Positions 43,915-53,603 are shown, counted from the first letter of the stretch. The stretch is DNA of 64,000 nucleotides from Bacillus sp. X1(2014) (GCF_007678255.1 NZ_VEED01000005.1:248001-312000); one strand, 5' to 3'. The notes: generated from the letters alone by a model not told the origin. A program made the numbers and translations.

Positions 43915-44925
43915 ATGGAGTACAAACCAACGATTGAGGATGTAGCTAAGCTTGCAAATGTTTCGATTGCAACGGTATCCAGGGTAATAAACAACCAAGG
44001 TGGAGTTCGGAAGGTAACTGAAGACCGGATTGTAAACGCCATCAGCGAACTTGGTTATATCCGCAGTGCTGTGGCGAGGAGCATGAAAAGAAAGGAAACA
44101 AACACCATTGGTATTATTGTGCCTGATATTACTAACCCGTTTTTTCCTCACGTAGTTGCTGGAATCGAACAGAAAGCAAGAGAAAAAGGATATTACACAA
44201 TTCTTAGTAGTACCAACGAATCCCCAATTATTGAAGAAGATATTGTGAAAATCTTTATTGAAAGAGGAGTAGATGGGGTCATCATAACAACTGCAAATGA
44301 AACAGGGGACCATATCAAGTTGTTACAGGATCAAGGAATCCCAATTGTTGCGGTTGACCGGGCAATTAAGAATTTTGAAGTAGATACGGTTTTGGTTGAT
44401 AACGTCAATGGAGCCTACCAAGCTGTCCGCCAATTAATTTTACAGGGACATGAGAGCATTGCAATTATTTGCGGTCCACAAAACACAACGCCTGGTCGGG
44501 AACGCTACCTTGGTTATAAGAAAGCGCTCGAGGAATATAATATTCCCTTTGACCCCAGCTTGGTTTATCAGGGTGATTTTATGGAAAACAGTGGCTATAA
44601 GGGTGCGTTGCAATTGTTTTATTTAAAAAATAGACCTACTGCAATATTTTCATCGAATAACCAGATGACGATTGGCTGCGTTAAAGCACTAACTGAACTG
44701 GATTGGAAGTTAGGGGAGGAAGTCTCCTTTATAGGCTTTGATGATGTTGAAATAGCCACTTTCATCAAACCAAAACTATCTGTTGTTTCACGTCCGATGA
44801 CGACAATTGGTGAAATAGCGTTTCAATTGGTGTACGAACGTATTCATTTTAAAGAAAACTTTCCTAAAAGGGAGTATTTATTAAAACCAGAATTAAAAAT
44901 TCGAGAGTCATGTCATAAAATCTAA
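43915..44925 (+). CDS. rbsR: Ribose operon repressor (LacI family)
   Basis: 336 residues, start ATG 43915 with AGGAG 10 nt upstream. N-terminal helix-turn-helix (TIEDVAKLANVSIATVSRVI), hinge and a periplasmic-binding-protein-like effector domain (NTIGIIVPDITNPFF, GVDGVIITTANETG, VDRAIKN, GFDDVEIATFIKPKL). It should bind ribose and leave the TAAACGTTTA operators. It is flanked by two such operators upstream and one downstream, so it controls itself and rbsDACB. First gene of the ribose regulon. Confidence 0.93.
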   Translation: MEYKPTIEDVAKLANVSIATVSRVINNQGGVRKVTEDRIVNAISELGYIRSAVARSMKRKETNTIGIIVPDITNPFFPHVVAGIEQKAREKGYYTILSSTNESPIIEEDIVKIFIERGVDGVIITTANETGDHIKLLQDQGIPIVAVDRAIKNFEVDTVLVDNVNGAYQAVRQLILQGHESIAIICGPQNTTPGRERYLGYKKALEEYNIPFDPSLVYQGDFMENSGYKGALQLFYLKNRPTAIFSSNNQMTIGCVKALTELDWKLGEEVSFIGFDDVEIATFIKPKLSVVSRPMTTIGEIAFQLVYERIHFKENFPKREYLLKPELKIRESCHKI

Positions 44926-44932
44926 ACGTTTA
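44923..44932. promoter_or_regulatory. RbsR operator 3
   Basis: Third identical palindrome; it overlaps the rbsR stop codon and lies 30 bp before rbsD, where a repressor could block transcription into the structural genes. Confidence 0.8.
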
Positions 44933-44961
44933 CATTTATCAATTTTAGGAGGAAGGAAAGT

Positions 44962-45360
44962 ATGAAAAAAGGTGGTATTTTAAATCCGAAAATTAATCAA
45001 TTAATCTCTGAAACTGGTCATACTGACTACATCGTGGTGACAGATGCTGGTTTACCGATTCCTGAGAATGTGACCCATCGGATTGATTTAGCTTTGAAAG
45101 AAGGCCTGCCAGGTTTTTTAGAAACTCTTGATACGGTATTAACCGAGCTGGAAGTGGAAAAAGTCATTTTAGCAGAAGAAGTTAAAACAGTTAGTCCTGG
45201 GATGCATGACCAAATCGTTAGCAGATTCCCAAATCTACCGATTGAATATGTTCCGCATGTGGAATTTAAGCAGCAAACAAAACAGGCAAGAGGATTAATT
45301 CGTACAGGTGAGTTTACCGGATATGCGAATGTCATTTTAGTCGCTGGTGTCGTTTATTAA
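44962..45360 (+). CDS. rbsD: D-ribose pyranase
   Basis: 132 residues, start ATG 44962 after GGAGGAAGG. It converts beta-pyranose ribose to the furanose form used by ribokinase. MKKGGILNPKINQLISETGH is the N-terminal family signature with the catalytic His, and TGEFTGYANVILVAGVVY ends the protein. Full length. Next gene rbsA starts 32 bp later. Confidence 0.95.
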   Translation: MKKGGILNPKINQLISETGHTDYIVVTDAGLPIPENVTHRIDLALKEGLPGFLETLDTVLTELEVEKVILAEEVKTVSPGMHDQIVSRFPNLPIEYVPHVEFKQQTKQARGLIRTGEFTGYANVILVAGVVY

Positions 45361-45392
45361 TAATTTGGCCTCATTCAAAGGGGGAGTGGCAA

Positions 45393-46889
45393 GTGAGTAC
45401 AGCATTGCTGGAAATGAAAGACATATCGAAGGAATTTCCTGGAGTGAAGGCACTTGATAATGTATCTATCCGCATAAACCAGTCCGAAGTTCTTGCATTG
45501 CTTGGTGAAAATGGTGCCGGGAAATCTACATTAATGAAGGTGCTTGCGGGTGTTCATCAGCCAAACAATGGGAAAATCTACATAAATGGAAATCAAGTAA
45601 CAATCGAAGGGCCTAAGCATTCACAAAGCCTCGGAATTAGCATCATTTATCAAGAATTTAACCTTATCCCGCATATGAGTGTAGCTGAAAATATATTTAT
45701 CGGGCGAGAGCCACGTAAAACAAAAGGTATCTTAGATCGCAAACAAATTAAGCAGGAAACAAGGAAATGGCTGGATCGAGTTGGTTTGACTAAGATATCT
45801 CCAGACACATTAATTGCAGATCTATCAGTTGCCGAGCAACAATTAGTTGAAATTGCAAAAACACTGTCGTTTAATTCGAAAATTATCATTATGGATGAGC
45901 CGACGGCAGCTTTAAATGATGAAGAAACAAATAAGCTCTTAACCATTATGAAAGAGTTGAAGCAACAGGGAATGGGTGTCATTTTTATTACCCACCGGTT
46001 GGAAGAGGTACTAATAGTTGCCGATTCAATCGCAGTTTTAAGGGATGGAAAGTATATTGGAAGTGCTCTGGTGAAGGATATTACAAAGGATGATATGGTG
46101 ACAATGATGGTTGGACGTGAGTTGACGGAACTTTTCCCAGAAAAAAGTATACCATCTAATCAACTTTGTTTGGAAGTGAAGGATGTTTCGGTGCCAGGAA
46201 TCCTTGAAGGCATTAATTTCACCGTGAAAAAAGGTGAAATCCTCGGTATTGCAGGTTTAATGGGGTCCGGCAAAACGGAGCTTTCGAAGGCAATCTTCGG
46301 GATGTATAGGAATATGACGGGGTATGTGAAGGTTGATTCGAAACTAGTAAACAGCCCTAGAGGTGCGATTGATGCCGGAATTGCTTTAGTTACAGATGAT
46401 CGAAAGCAGGAAGGTCTCGTTCTTGGTTTATCAGTCTATGAAAATTTACTGTTACCGACTTATCGGAAAATTTTCAGATTTGGTATTCAGCAAAAACGCA
46501 AGAAGGACGAGATTGTCAACCGATGGGTCAACGATTTAAAAATAAAGGTCCATGATCCAAAAGTTGAGGTAAGAACCCTGAGCGGAGGTAACCAGCAGAA
46601 AGTGGTACTTGGAAAATGGCTCCAAATGAATCCAAAGGTGCTCATTTTGAATGAACCAACAAGGGGTATTGATGTCGGAGCAAAGGCAGAAATCTATCAA
46701 ATTATGAAAAGGCTTACAGAAGACGGTATTTCGATTATTATGATTTCATCCGAAATGCCGGAATTGCTTGGATTAAGTAACCGCATCATGGTAATGAATG
46801 AAGGTCGAATTACCGCTGAGCTAAGCCAAAATGAAGCGACGCAGGAAAAAATCTTTTATTACGCATCCGGGGGTGTAATGAATGCCTAG
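45393..46889 (+). CDS. rbsA: Ribose ABC transporter ATPase (two ABC domains)
   Basis: 498 residues, start GTG 45393 after AAGGGGGAG. Two fused ABC domains: Walker A GENGAGKST and GLMGSGKTE, signatures LSVAEQQLVE and LSGGNQQKV. The degenerate signature in the first domain is normal for RbsA. It powers ribose import with RbsC and RbsB. Overlaps rbsC by 8 nt. Confidence 0.95.
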   Translation: MSTALLEMKDISKEFPGVKALDNVSIRINQSEVLALLGENGAGKSTLMKVLAGVHQPNNGKIYINGNQVTIEGPKHSQSLGISIIYQEFNLIPHMSVAENIFIGREPRKTKGILDRKQIKQETRKWLDRVGLTKISPDTLIADLSVAEQQLVEIAKTLSFNSKIIIMDEPTAALNDEETNKLLTIMKELKQQGMGVIFITHRLEEVLIVADSIAVLRDGKYIGSALVKDITKDDMVTMMVGRELTELFPEKSIPSNQLCLEVKDVSVPGILEGINFTVKKGEILGIAGLMGSGKTELSKAIFGMYRNMTGYVKVDSKLVNSPRGAIDAGIALVTDDRKQEGLVLGLSVYENLLLPTYRKIFRFGIQQKRKKDEIVNRWVNDLKIKVHDPKVEVRTLSGGNQQKVVLGKWLQMNPKVLILNEPTRGIDVGAKAEIYQIMKRLTEDGISIIMISSEMPELLGLSNRIMVMNEGRITAELSQNEATQEKIFYYASGGVMNA

Positions 46890-47865
46890 TACAACATCAG
46901 TTCAAAAGCAAGTGGAGAAGAAGGCGGAGGTCAATTTGCTCTCTCTCATTGAAAAATACCGTGTACTACTAATTTTTATCGTGTTATGTGTGATTGCAGG
47001 ATTTCTGTCTGATGTCTTTTTTACGCTGAGTAATGTTATGAATGTACTTCGACAAGTTTCTATTATTGCGATTATTGCTAGTGGAATGACACTTGTTATT
47101 TTACTCGCTGGAATTGACCTTTCCGTTGGTGCTGTTATGGCTTTTTCTGGTGCGATTTTAGCTGGTGCCTTAACCGCTGGCTGGCCGCTCCCACTTGCAT
47201 TACTGGCCGCTCTTGGAGTTGGTCTATTATTTGGTCTTTGTAATGGTTTCTTTGTAGCAAGATTTGGAATTCCTTCTTTCATTGTTACATTGGCAATTAT
47301 GGTTATCGCACGCGGAATGACCCTCGTTTATACAAAGGGATATCCGCTGGTTGTTAGTAATGAAGCTTACCGTTTTATCGGAAGTGGACGAATCTTTGGT
47401 ATTCCAGTCCCAATCATTCTCATGTTTGTCATCTTTGGAATTATGTATTGGATGTTAAAATATACCAGCTTTGGCCGTTACATTTATGCCATCGGGGGCA
47501 ATGAAGAAACGGCGATACTGGCAGGGATCAATGTTAAGGCTATTAAAATAGCTGTCTTCGGAATTGCTGGTTTGCTTTCAGCGCTTTCCGCTATTATTTA
47601 CACCTCACGATTAATGTCAGCACAGCCAACTGCGGGAAATGGAATTGAGTTAGATGCTATCGCAGCAGTTATTATTGGTGGGACAAGTTTGGCAGGCGGA
47701 AAAGGGGCAGTTACCGGAACGCTGATTGGTGCTTTGATTATGGGCGTTCTTGATAATATTTTGAATTTGATGAACGTGTCTCCATTCTACCAAAGTATTG
47801 CTAAAGGTCTCGTTATATTAGTTGCTGTATTAGTAGATAGTAAGTTTTCAAAAATTAAAAAATAA
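46882..47865 (+). CDS. rbsC: Ribose ABC transporter permease
   Basis: 327 residues with eight to ten helices. ILLAGIDLSVGAVMAFSGA, GLCNGFFVARFGIPSFIVTL and AVIIGGTSLAGGKGAV are hallmarks of the RbsC/AraH permease family. Coupled to rbsA by an 8-nt overlap; rbsB begins 19 nt later. Confidence 0.95.
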   Translation: MPSTTSVQKQVEKKAEVNLLSLIEKYRVLLIFIVLCVIAGFLSDVFFTLSNVMNVLRQVSIIAIIASGMTLVILLAGIDLSVGAVMAFSGAILAGALTAGWPLPLALLAALGVGLLFGLCNGFFVARFGIPSFIVTLAIMVIARGMTLVYTKGYPLVVSNEAYRFIGSGRIFGIPVPIILMFVIFGIMYWMLKYTSFGRYIYAIGGNEETAILAGINVKAIKIAVFGIAGLLSALSAIIYTSRLMSAQPTAGNGIELDAIAAVIIGGTSLAGGKGAVTGTLIGALIMGVLDNILNLMNVSPFYQSIAKGLVILVAVLVDSKFSKIKK

Positions 47866-47883
47866 GAAATTGGGGGTTTCACG

Positions 47884-48843
47884 ATGAAAAAGATTATTTC
47901 CTTGTTGGCAATGTTTATGGTCATTATTGGTCTTGTTGGATGTAGTATGGATGAAGCGTCTAGCACGAAACCAGATTCAAATTCAAAGGATAACGGTAAG
48001 TTAAAAGTTGGTTTATCCATGAATACGTTAAATAATCCTTTCTTCGTTGCTGTGAAAGAAGGAGCAGAAGCACAAGCCAAAGAAGATAAGGTTGAGCTCG
48101 TTATAACAGATGCACAAAACGACCCTGGAAAACAAATATCTAACGTTGAAAATCTCTTACAACAAAATATCGATGTGTTAGTCATCGACCCAACGGATAG
48201 TGACGCGATTGCACAAGCAGTTAAAAAAGCGAACGATGCAGATACCCCTGTTTTTACAATCGACCGTTCTTCTAATGGCGGAGAAGTAATTACTCATATC
48301 GGTTTTGATGCACTTAAGTCTGGGAATATTGCAGGTACCTTTTTAAAGGATGCACTTGGTGGTAAAGGGAACATTGTTGAGATTCAAGGAATCTTAGGAA
48401 CAAATGTCGGGCAATTAAGAAGCAAAGGCTTTAATGAAATTATGGATGCTAATTCTGGCTTTAAAGTTGTAGCTAGACAAGCAGCAAACTTTGACCGTGG
48501 TGAAGCGATGAAAGTAATGGAAGATATTCTTCAAGCAAACCCTGAGATTGATGGAGTATACGCAGCAAATGATGAAATGGCACTTGGTGCATTAGCTGCA
48601 ATTGAAGCGGCAGGCCGTTTAGATGAAATCACGTTAATTGGCTGTGATGCCATTGACCCATCGATTGAAGCCATCAAAGCTGGTAAATTAGAAGCAACAA
48701 TTGCTGAGCCGCCGTTCTTCCTTGGAAAAGAAGCAGTGATTACTGCTCAAAAAATTTCTAAGAAAGAAAGTGTTGAAAAAGAAGTCATTCTTGATTCTAC
48801 ACTTGTTACGAAAGAAAACGTGAATGAAGTAAAAACGAAATAG
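47884..48843 (+). CDS. rbsB: Ribose-binding lipoprotein
   Basis: 319 residues, start ATG 47884 after GGGGGTTTC. Lipobox GLVGC at about residue 20, so it is lipid-anchored outside the membrane. Binding-protein motifs: VGLSMNTLNNPFFVAVKEGA, IDVLVIDPTDSDAI and GVYAANDEMALGALAAIEAA. It captures ribose for RbsAC. Followed by a strong hairpin that may reduce read-through into rbsK. Confidence 0.95.
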   Translation: MKKIISLLAMFMVIIGLVGCSMDEASSTKPDSNSKDNGKLKVGLSMNTLNNPFFVAVKEGAEAQAKEDKVELVITDAQNDPGKQISNVENLLQQNIDVLVIDPTDSDAIAQAVKKANDADTPVFTIDRSSNGGEVITHIGFDALKSGNIAGTFLKDALGGKGNIVEIQGILGTNVGQLRSKGFNEIMDANSGFKVVARQAANFDRGEAMKVMEDILQANPEIDGVYAANDEMALGALAAIEAAGRLDEITLIGCDAIDPSIEAIKAGKLEATIAEPPFFLGKEAVITAQKISKKESVEKEVILDSTLVTKENVNEVKTK

Positions 48844-48858
48844 TTATAGGGTGATTAG

Positions 48859-48894
48859 GTAAAAACGCAATCGCATTGCGTTTTTACTTTTATT
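48859..48894 (+). terminator. Hairpin between rbsB and rbsK
   Basis: GTAAAAACGCAAT and ATTGCGTTTTTAC are perfect 13-bp inverse copies around CGC, followed by TTTTATT. Confidence 0.9.
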
Positions 48895-48928
48895 ATCTTC
48901 AAAAATATAGTAGAGGCGGGGAAGTATT

Positions 48929-49855
48929 ATGTCTAAAGTTGTTGTCGTCGGAAGTTATGTTGTTGATTTAATGAGTCGTACTCCTCATCTTCCGAAACCG
49001 GGAGAAACCGTTCTTGGCGGGCCATTTCAAATGGGTCCTGGTGGGAAAGGTGGAAACCAGGCAACTGCTGCTGCTAGGAGCGGTTCTGAAGTGACGTTTT
49101 TAACCAAATTGGGGGACGATGTTTTTGGAAGAGAAGCATTGAAACACTTTACGAAAGAAAATGTGAATACCGAATATATTAAAGTCGATCCGAATCAGGC
49201 TACAGGAGCTGCTTTAATTGAAGTAGATGAAAAGGGTGAAAATAGTATCGTGGTTGCTCTAGGGGCATGCGGAACAATAACGGAAGAAGAGGTTGTAGAA
49301 GCTGAAGAAAAAATAAAGGAAGCAGATATTGTGCTGCTCCAATTAGAAACAAGTATTGAAGCGATTGTGACCACAGTGAAATTAGCTAGGAATCATGGCG
49401 TACCAATCATTTTGAATCCAGCCCCATATCAGGAGTTTCCTAGGGAAATTCTACGGGATGTCGCTTTCATCACTCCAAATGAAACTGAGGCCTTTGAGTT
49501 GACTGGGGTTGAAGTTAAAGATGAAAGTACGGCACTAACAGCTGCACAAATGATTCATGAACTGGGTGTTAAATCAGTTATCATCACTTTGGGCAGCAAG
49601 GGAGCATTCCTTTACACCGGAGGAGGCACCGGGGAACTGATTCCGAGTTTCACGGTTGAAGCGGTCGATACAACGGGAGCAGGAGATGCCTTTAACGGTG
49701 GATTAGCCCATGCGATTAGCAATGGTTATGCGGTGGAAAATGCCATGAAATTTGCTAACGCTGTTGCTGCCTTATCCGTCACAAAAATAGGCACAGCACC
49801 TGCCATGCCCTATAAGCATGAAGTAGAAGCATTACTATCTAAGACTGTAAAATAA
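48929..49855 (+). CDS. rbsK: Ribokinase
   Basis: 308 residues, start ATG 48929 after GAGGCGGGG. PfkB family: MGPGGKGGNQATAAARSG and VDTTGAGDAFNGGLAHAI (anion hole and catalytic Asp). It phosphorylates ribose to ribose-5-phosphate. In many Bacillus rbsK sits between rbsR and rbsD; here it is last and behind a hairpin. No own operator palindrome was seen. Confidence 0.94.
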   Translation: MSKVVVVGSYVVDLMSRTPHLPKPGETVLGGPFQMGPGGKGGNQATAAARSGSEVTFLTKLGDDVFGREALKHFTKENVNTEYIKVDPNQATGAALIEVDEKGENSIVVALGACGTITEEEVVEAEEKIKEADIVLLQLETSIEAIVTTVKLARNHGVPIILNPAPYQEFPREILRDVAFITPNETEAFELTGVEVKDESTALTAAQMIHELGVKSVIITLGSKGAFLYTGGGTGELIPSFTVEAVDTTGAGDAFNGGLAHAISNGYAVENAMKFANAVAALSVTKIGTAPAMPYKHEVEALLSKTVK

Positions 49856-49877
49856 AGAGGAGTAAATGATCATTCAC

Positions 49878-49920
49878 GGTGTCAAGCACCATGTGAAAAA
49901 TTCACATGGTGCCTGACACC
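49878..49920. terminator. Long hairpin built from the dispersed palindrome
   Basis: GGTGTCAAGCACC and GGTGCCTGACACC flank ATGTGAA/TTCACAT. Almost the same 43-bp element as at 1025-1068. It ends the rbs transcript and the convergent ZIP gene; no T-run. Confidence 0.75.
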
Positions 49921-49931
49921 AATACCAAAAG

Positions 49932-50747
49932 TCATATAAATAATAACAGGCTGAGGGCCATTACTGCCATTCCGCCGATTAATCCGTAGATTGATAGATG
50001 GGCTTCGTCATATCTTTTTGCTGCAGGCAGTAATTCATCGAGGGAGATGAAGACCATGATCCCTGCCACTGCTGCAAAAATAATTCCGAACATGATTTCG
50101 TTGAGAAACGGCATTAAGAAGAGGTAGGCGACTAACGCCCCAACTGGTTCAGACAAACCAGACAAGAATGATAGTTTAAAAGCCCGCTTCTTATCACCAG
50201 TCGCAAAGTAGACAGGTACGGAGACGGCGATGCCCTCGGGTATATTGTGAATCGCAATCGCGACGGCAATGGCAATCCCAAGTGCAGGGTCCTGCAGCGC
50301 TGAAGTGAAGGTGGCGATCCCTTCCGGAAAGTTATGAATTCCGATCGCAAGAGCTGTAAATGTACCCATTTTTAACAAATCTGGCTTTTCCCCGGTACTC
50401 GTACTTCCTCCTCTTGTCATGTCCTCGACTTTCTTTAGTTCATGGGGGTTACTTTGCTTGGGAATAAATTTATCAATGCTAGCTATCAACAGCATCCCAG
50501 CAAAAAATCCGCCGACCGTTAACCAGTTTCCTAATTCAATGCCCAAGGAATCAACAAGAGCTACCTTGGCCTTTACAAAAATTTCAACCATCGATACATA
50601 GATCATGACACCTGCAGAGAATCCGAGAGTTACGGATAAAAATTTAGTATTGGTATGTGAGGTGAAAAACGCAAGAATGCTGCCAATTCCTGTGGCCAGC
50701 CCTGCAAACAATGTTAATCCAAAGGCTAATAACAGATTTTCAGTCAC
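49932..50747 (-). CDS. ZIP-family metal transporter (ZupT-like)
   Basis: About 271 residues. GTG 50747 is chosen because AAGGAG lies 8 nt upstream; GTG 50756 overlaps it. Eight helices, with the metal-site helices carrying GIHNFPEGIATF and AIAIHNIPEGIAVSVP (HNxPEG twice), and a variable His/Glu-poor cytoplasmic loop (DMTRGGSTSTGEKPDLL). It imports zinc or other divalent metals. Single gene. Confidence 0.92.
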   Translation of the reverse strand: MTENLLLAFGLTLFAGLATGIGSILAFFTSHTNTKFLSVTLGFSAGVMIYVSMVEIFVKAKVALVDSLGIELGNWLTVGGFFAGMLLIASIDKFIPKQSNPHELKKVEDMTRGGSTSTGEKPDLLKMGTFTALAIGIHNFPEGIATFTSALQDPALGIAIAVAIAIHNIPEGIAVSVPVYFATGDKKRAFKLSFLSGLSEPVGALVAYLFLMPFLNEIMFGIIFAAVAGIMVFISLDELLPAAKRYDEAHLSIYGLIGGMAVMALSLLLFI

Positions 50748-50848
50748 TGTGATCACTCCTTCATGAACTGAATCCCGTATTATAGAAATGGGACGTAGTT
50801 TCCACTACATCCCCTTGATTTATAGGTTTTATCTCAATATATTATATT

Positions 50849-50861
50849 GGTGTCAGGCACC
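50849..50861. repeat. GGTGTCAGGCACC half-element
   Basis: One arm of the dispersed repeat, 4 bp beyond the protease stop codon. Confidence 0.8.
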
Positions 50862-50864
50862 ACA

Positions 50865-52247
50865 TTATTCCTCGTCTTTTTTCTGCTTTTTCTGTGCCTC
50901 TTGGAGGGCGAGGAGGATGTCTTGAACGTCGATTTTTCCATCGTTGTTTAGGTCGGTTAGAGTATTTTCTGGCCCAGCCTTCGGCGGTGCTGCCGGTGTT
51001 GGGGTTGGAGCAGTCGGTGCCTGAGCAACTGCTGGCTGCTTCGGTCTAAAAGCAAACGTAAACAACAGGAGAATTATGATGAGAACGCCAGAAACACCGT
51101 CCACGATATAAAAGATTGTGGCGTAATCCGACCAGAGTGTCTTACTGCTGCCCATCCTTTTCTCAGCGTTCGCGATATATTGTTTGATTTCGGAATGATT
51201 TGGGTAAATCCGTTGAACCGCCTCAAATTTCTCTAACGCATGCTTATAGTAGCCGCCCCAGTATAGATTAAGTCCTTCTTGGTAAAGCTTATCTGTTTCG
51301 CTTTTCGCATTTTTCGCCCCAGCTTGGTTTACAAATTCTTTGACCGTATTAACAGGAACGGCAAAGTTAAAGCCTTGAACTTCCTGGCCATTAACTGTGT
51401 CCCCTCTAAAGGTGAGCAGTCCAATGATTTCACCTTTTTCATTGATGACAGGTCCACCGCTATTCCCGTGCGTGGCGGCCGCGTTAATTTGGATGACCGG
51501 ACTTCCTTGTTCTGTCTTTTTGGAAGTAGCGGAAATTTGACCTGCATTCATGGAAGAAACTAACGATGAATCAGGTGATAATAGATCCGAATCAGCAGCG
51601 GCTGGATATCCGCTGACCCAAATGTTATCTTGGTTCTGGATATTATCAGAATCTCCAAGTGGTAAAGTCGGTAAGTTTTTGCCTTCAATTTTTAGAACCG
51701 CGACGTCTTTTCCTTCATTTATTGGGGCCCCATAGCTTTTTACTTCACCATCAAGGACATCCCCGCCTGGTAAAATTACTTTGATAACCTTTTGAATTCC
51801 AGAGTATTGCGTGTATTGGACCATATAATTATAGGCTGTTTCATAATCTACCTTAAAATAGTCCGCGATGATTGTTACAAGTTGTTCAAATGCAGCATTG
51901 GCAATTTCCGAATCTTCTTGTTGAGTCGCTTCCACTACATGTGCATTTGTGACGATATAGCCGTTTGAGGTAATAATGGCCCCTGAACCTGAGCCGCCCA
52001 CGATCGATTGGTTATTCAGCTGTTCTAATATGGCAATGACTTCTGGATCATTGGGGTTATTAAACTGCCATTGCACAACAGCATAGTCGAGAATACGAAC
52101 CACAGCTGGCTTTGAGTACTCGGCAAGTTTTTGGGCTTGAGCTATTTTCCCAGCCGCTGGTTTAAGATTGATTAGGAATATGGAAGCTACCATGACTGCG
52201 ATAAGCAGCAAACTGATAGGTATGGTAAAAAGGGCCCTTTTTTTCAA
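50865..52247 (-). CDS. Membrane serine protease (trypsin-like) with C-terminal EF-hand motif
   Basis: About 460 residues. TTG 52247 has AGGAG 11 nt upstream; GTG 52259 overlaps that site. An N-terminal signal-anchor helix precedes the chymotrypsin/HtrA-like domain with the triad His in VTNAHVVEATQ, Asp in GKDVAVLKIEG and Ser in THGNSGGPV. There is no PDZ domain; a short TPR-like segment follows (LYQEGLNLYWGGYYKHALEK). Then a second membrane helix (SGVLIIILLLFTFAF), a Pro/Ala linker and a final LTDLNNDGKIDVQDI calcium-binding loop of dockerin type. With two helices the EF-hand end would be on the cytoplasmic side. Likely envelope quality control or signalling; substrate unknown. Confidence 0.85.
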   Translation of the reverse strand: MKKRALFTIPISLLLIAVMVASIFLINLKPAAGKIAQAQKLAEYSKPAVVRILDYAVVQWQFNNPNDPEVIAILEQLNNQSIVGGSGSGAIITSNGYIVTNAHVVEATQQEDSEIANAAFEQLVTIIADYFKVDYETAYNYMVQYTQYSGIQKVIKVILPGGDVLDGEVKSYGAPINEGKDVAVLKIEGKNLPTLPLGDSDNIQNQDNIWVSGYPAAADSDLLSPDSSLVSSMNAGQISATSKKTEQGSPVIQINAAATHGNSGGPVINEKGEIIGLLTFRGDTVNGQEVQGFNFAVPVNTVKEFVNQAGAKNAKSETDKLYQEGLNLYWGGYYKHALEKFEAVQRIYPNHSEIKQYIANAEKRMGSSKTLWSDYATIFYIVDGVSGVLIIILLLFTFAFRPKQPAVAQAPTAPTPTPAAPPKAGPENTLTDLNNDGKIDVQDILLALQEAQKKQKKDEE

Positions 52248-52460
52248 AACATTATTCACTCCTAGGTTGGATATTTTTCAAAATTTACTCTGCAATATAT
52301 TCGCCCTGACGAGAAAAGTAATATTGTACAAAGAAATTTTTAGAAAATATCAAGGTGACATTTGAAGTTGAGGAGGATGATTTTTTCATAAACGAGCAAT
52401 CTTTGGTATCATGTTAGTGAATGAAATTATATTGGATGGAAGAGATTGTTGGAGGCCGCT

Positions 52461-53603
52461 ATGGAGAATCAATTGAAGGTTATGACTGTATTTGGAACAA
52501 GACCGGAAGCAATAAAAATGGCTCCCTTGGTAAAGGAATTAGGGAAATACCCTGATCTTATTAAACCGATTGTTACGGTAACCGCGCAGCACCGGGAGAT
52601 GCTTGATCAGGTGCTGCAAATTTTTGAAATTACTCCCGATTATGACTTAAATATAATGAAGGAACGGCAAACTTTGCTAGAAGTAACAACCCGAAGTTTA
52701 GAAGGACTCAATCAAGTTCTTGCTGACGTCAAGCCAGATATTGTCCTGGTCCATGGTGATACGACAACCACCTTTGTCGCAAGCTTAGCTGCTTTTTATC
52801 ATTCGATTCCGATCGGACACGTCGAAGCGGGGCTCCGGACTCATAATAAATATTCCCCGTACCCGGAGGAAATGAACCGTCAGTTGACGGGAGTGTTGGC
52901 GGATCTTCACTTTTCGCCAACTTCCCAATCGAAGCAAAACCTTTTGTTGGAAAATAAGCGGGAAGAATCGATTTATATCACAGGAAATACAGCCATTGAT
53001 GCGCTAAAAACAACGGTAAGGGGAAATTATTCACATCCTGTTTTAGACCGCCTTGGGAGTGATCGATTAATTCTCATGACGGCCCATCGCAGGGAAAACA
53101 CAGGGGAGCCAATGGAAAACATGTTCCGTGCGATTCGGAGATTGGTTGAAAAGCATGAGGATGTTCAGGTAGTGTATCCTGTCCATATGAATCCTGTCGT
53201 TCGCGAGATTGCCACTCGTGTTCTGGGCGAACATGAAAGGATTCAACTCATCGAGCCCCTGGATGTGATCGATTTCCACAACTTTGCCTCAAGAGCCTAT
53301 TTGATTTTAACGGACTCTGGCGGTGTCCAGGAAGAGGCGCCGTCGTTGGGTGTACCGGTGCTGGTATTACGTGATACCACCGAGCGCCCTGAAGGAATTG
53401 AAGCGGGCACACTTAAACTTGCTGGAACAGATGAGGAAACGATTTTTGGTCTTGCTGATGAGCTGCTTTCAGACCGAGCCGCCCATGACAAAATGGCTCA
53501 CGCATCTAATCCTTACGGAGATGGCTACGCTTCTGAACGCATCGTCAAAGCCATCCTCCACCACTTCAAAAAAGAAGAACGGCCATCGGACTTAGGGGAA
53601 TAG
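52461..53603 (+). CDS. mnaA: UDP-N-acetylglucosamine 2-epimerase (copy 2)
   Basis: About 380 residues. Start ATG 52461 with GGAGG 5 nt upstream. All family motifs are present (VFGTRPEAIKMAPLVKEL, VHGDTTTTF, GHVEAGLRTHNKYSPYPEE, TAHRRENTGEP, LTDSGGVQEEAPSLG). Very similar to the protein at 33261-34409, but its codons are less AT-rich and it is not in a glycan cluster. This is probably the housekeeping copy (wall teichoic acid linkage unit), and the other belongs to the polysaccharide locus. Confidence 0.93.
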   Translation: MENQLKVMTVFGTRPEAIKMAPLVKELGKYPDLIKPIVTVTAQHREMLDQVLQIFEITPDYDLNIMKERQTLLEVTTRSLEGLNQVLADVKPDIVLVHGDTTTTFVASLAAFYHSIPIGHVEAGLRTHNKYSPYPEEMNRQLTGVLADLHFSPTSQSKQNLLLENKREESIYITGNTAIDALKTTVRGNYSHPVLDRLGSDRLILMTAHRRENTGEPMENMFRAIRRLVEKHEDVQVVYPVHMNPVVREIATRVLGEHERIQLIEPLDVIDFHNFASRAYLILTDSGGVQEEAPSLGVPVLVLRDTTERPEGIEAGTLKLAGTDEETIFGLADELLSDRAAHDKMAHASNPYGDGYASERIVKAILHHFKKEERPSDLGE

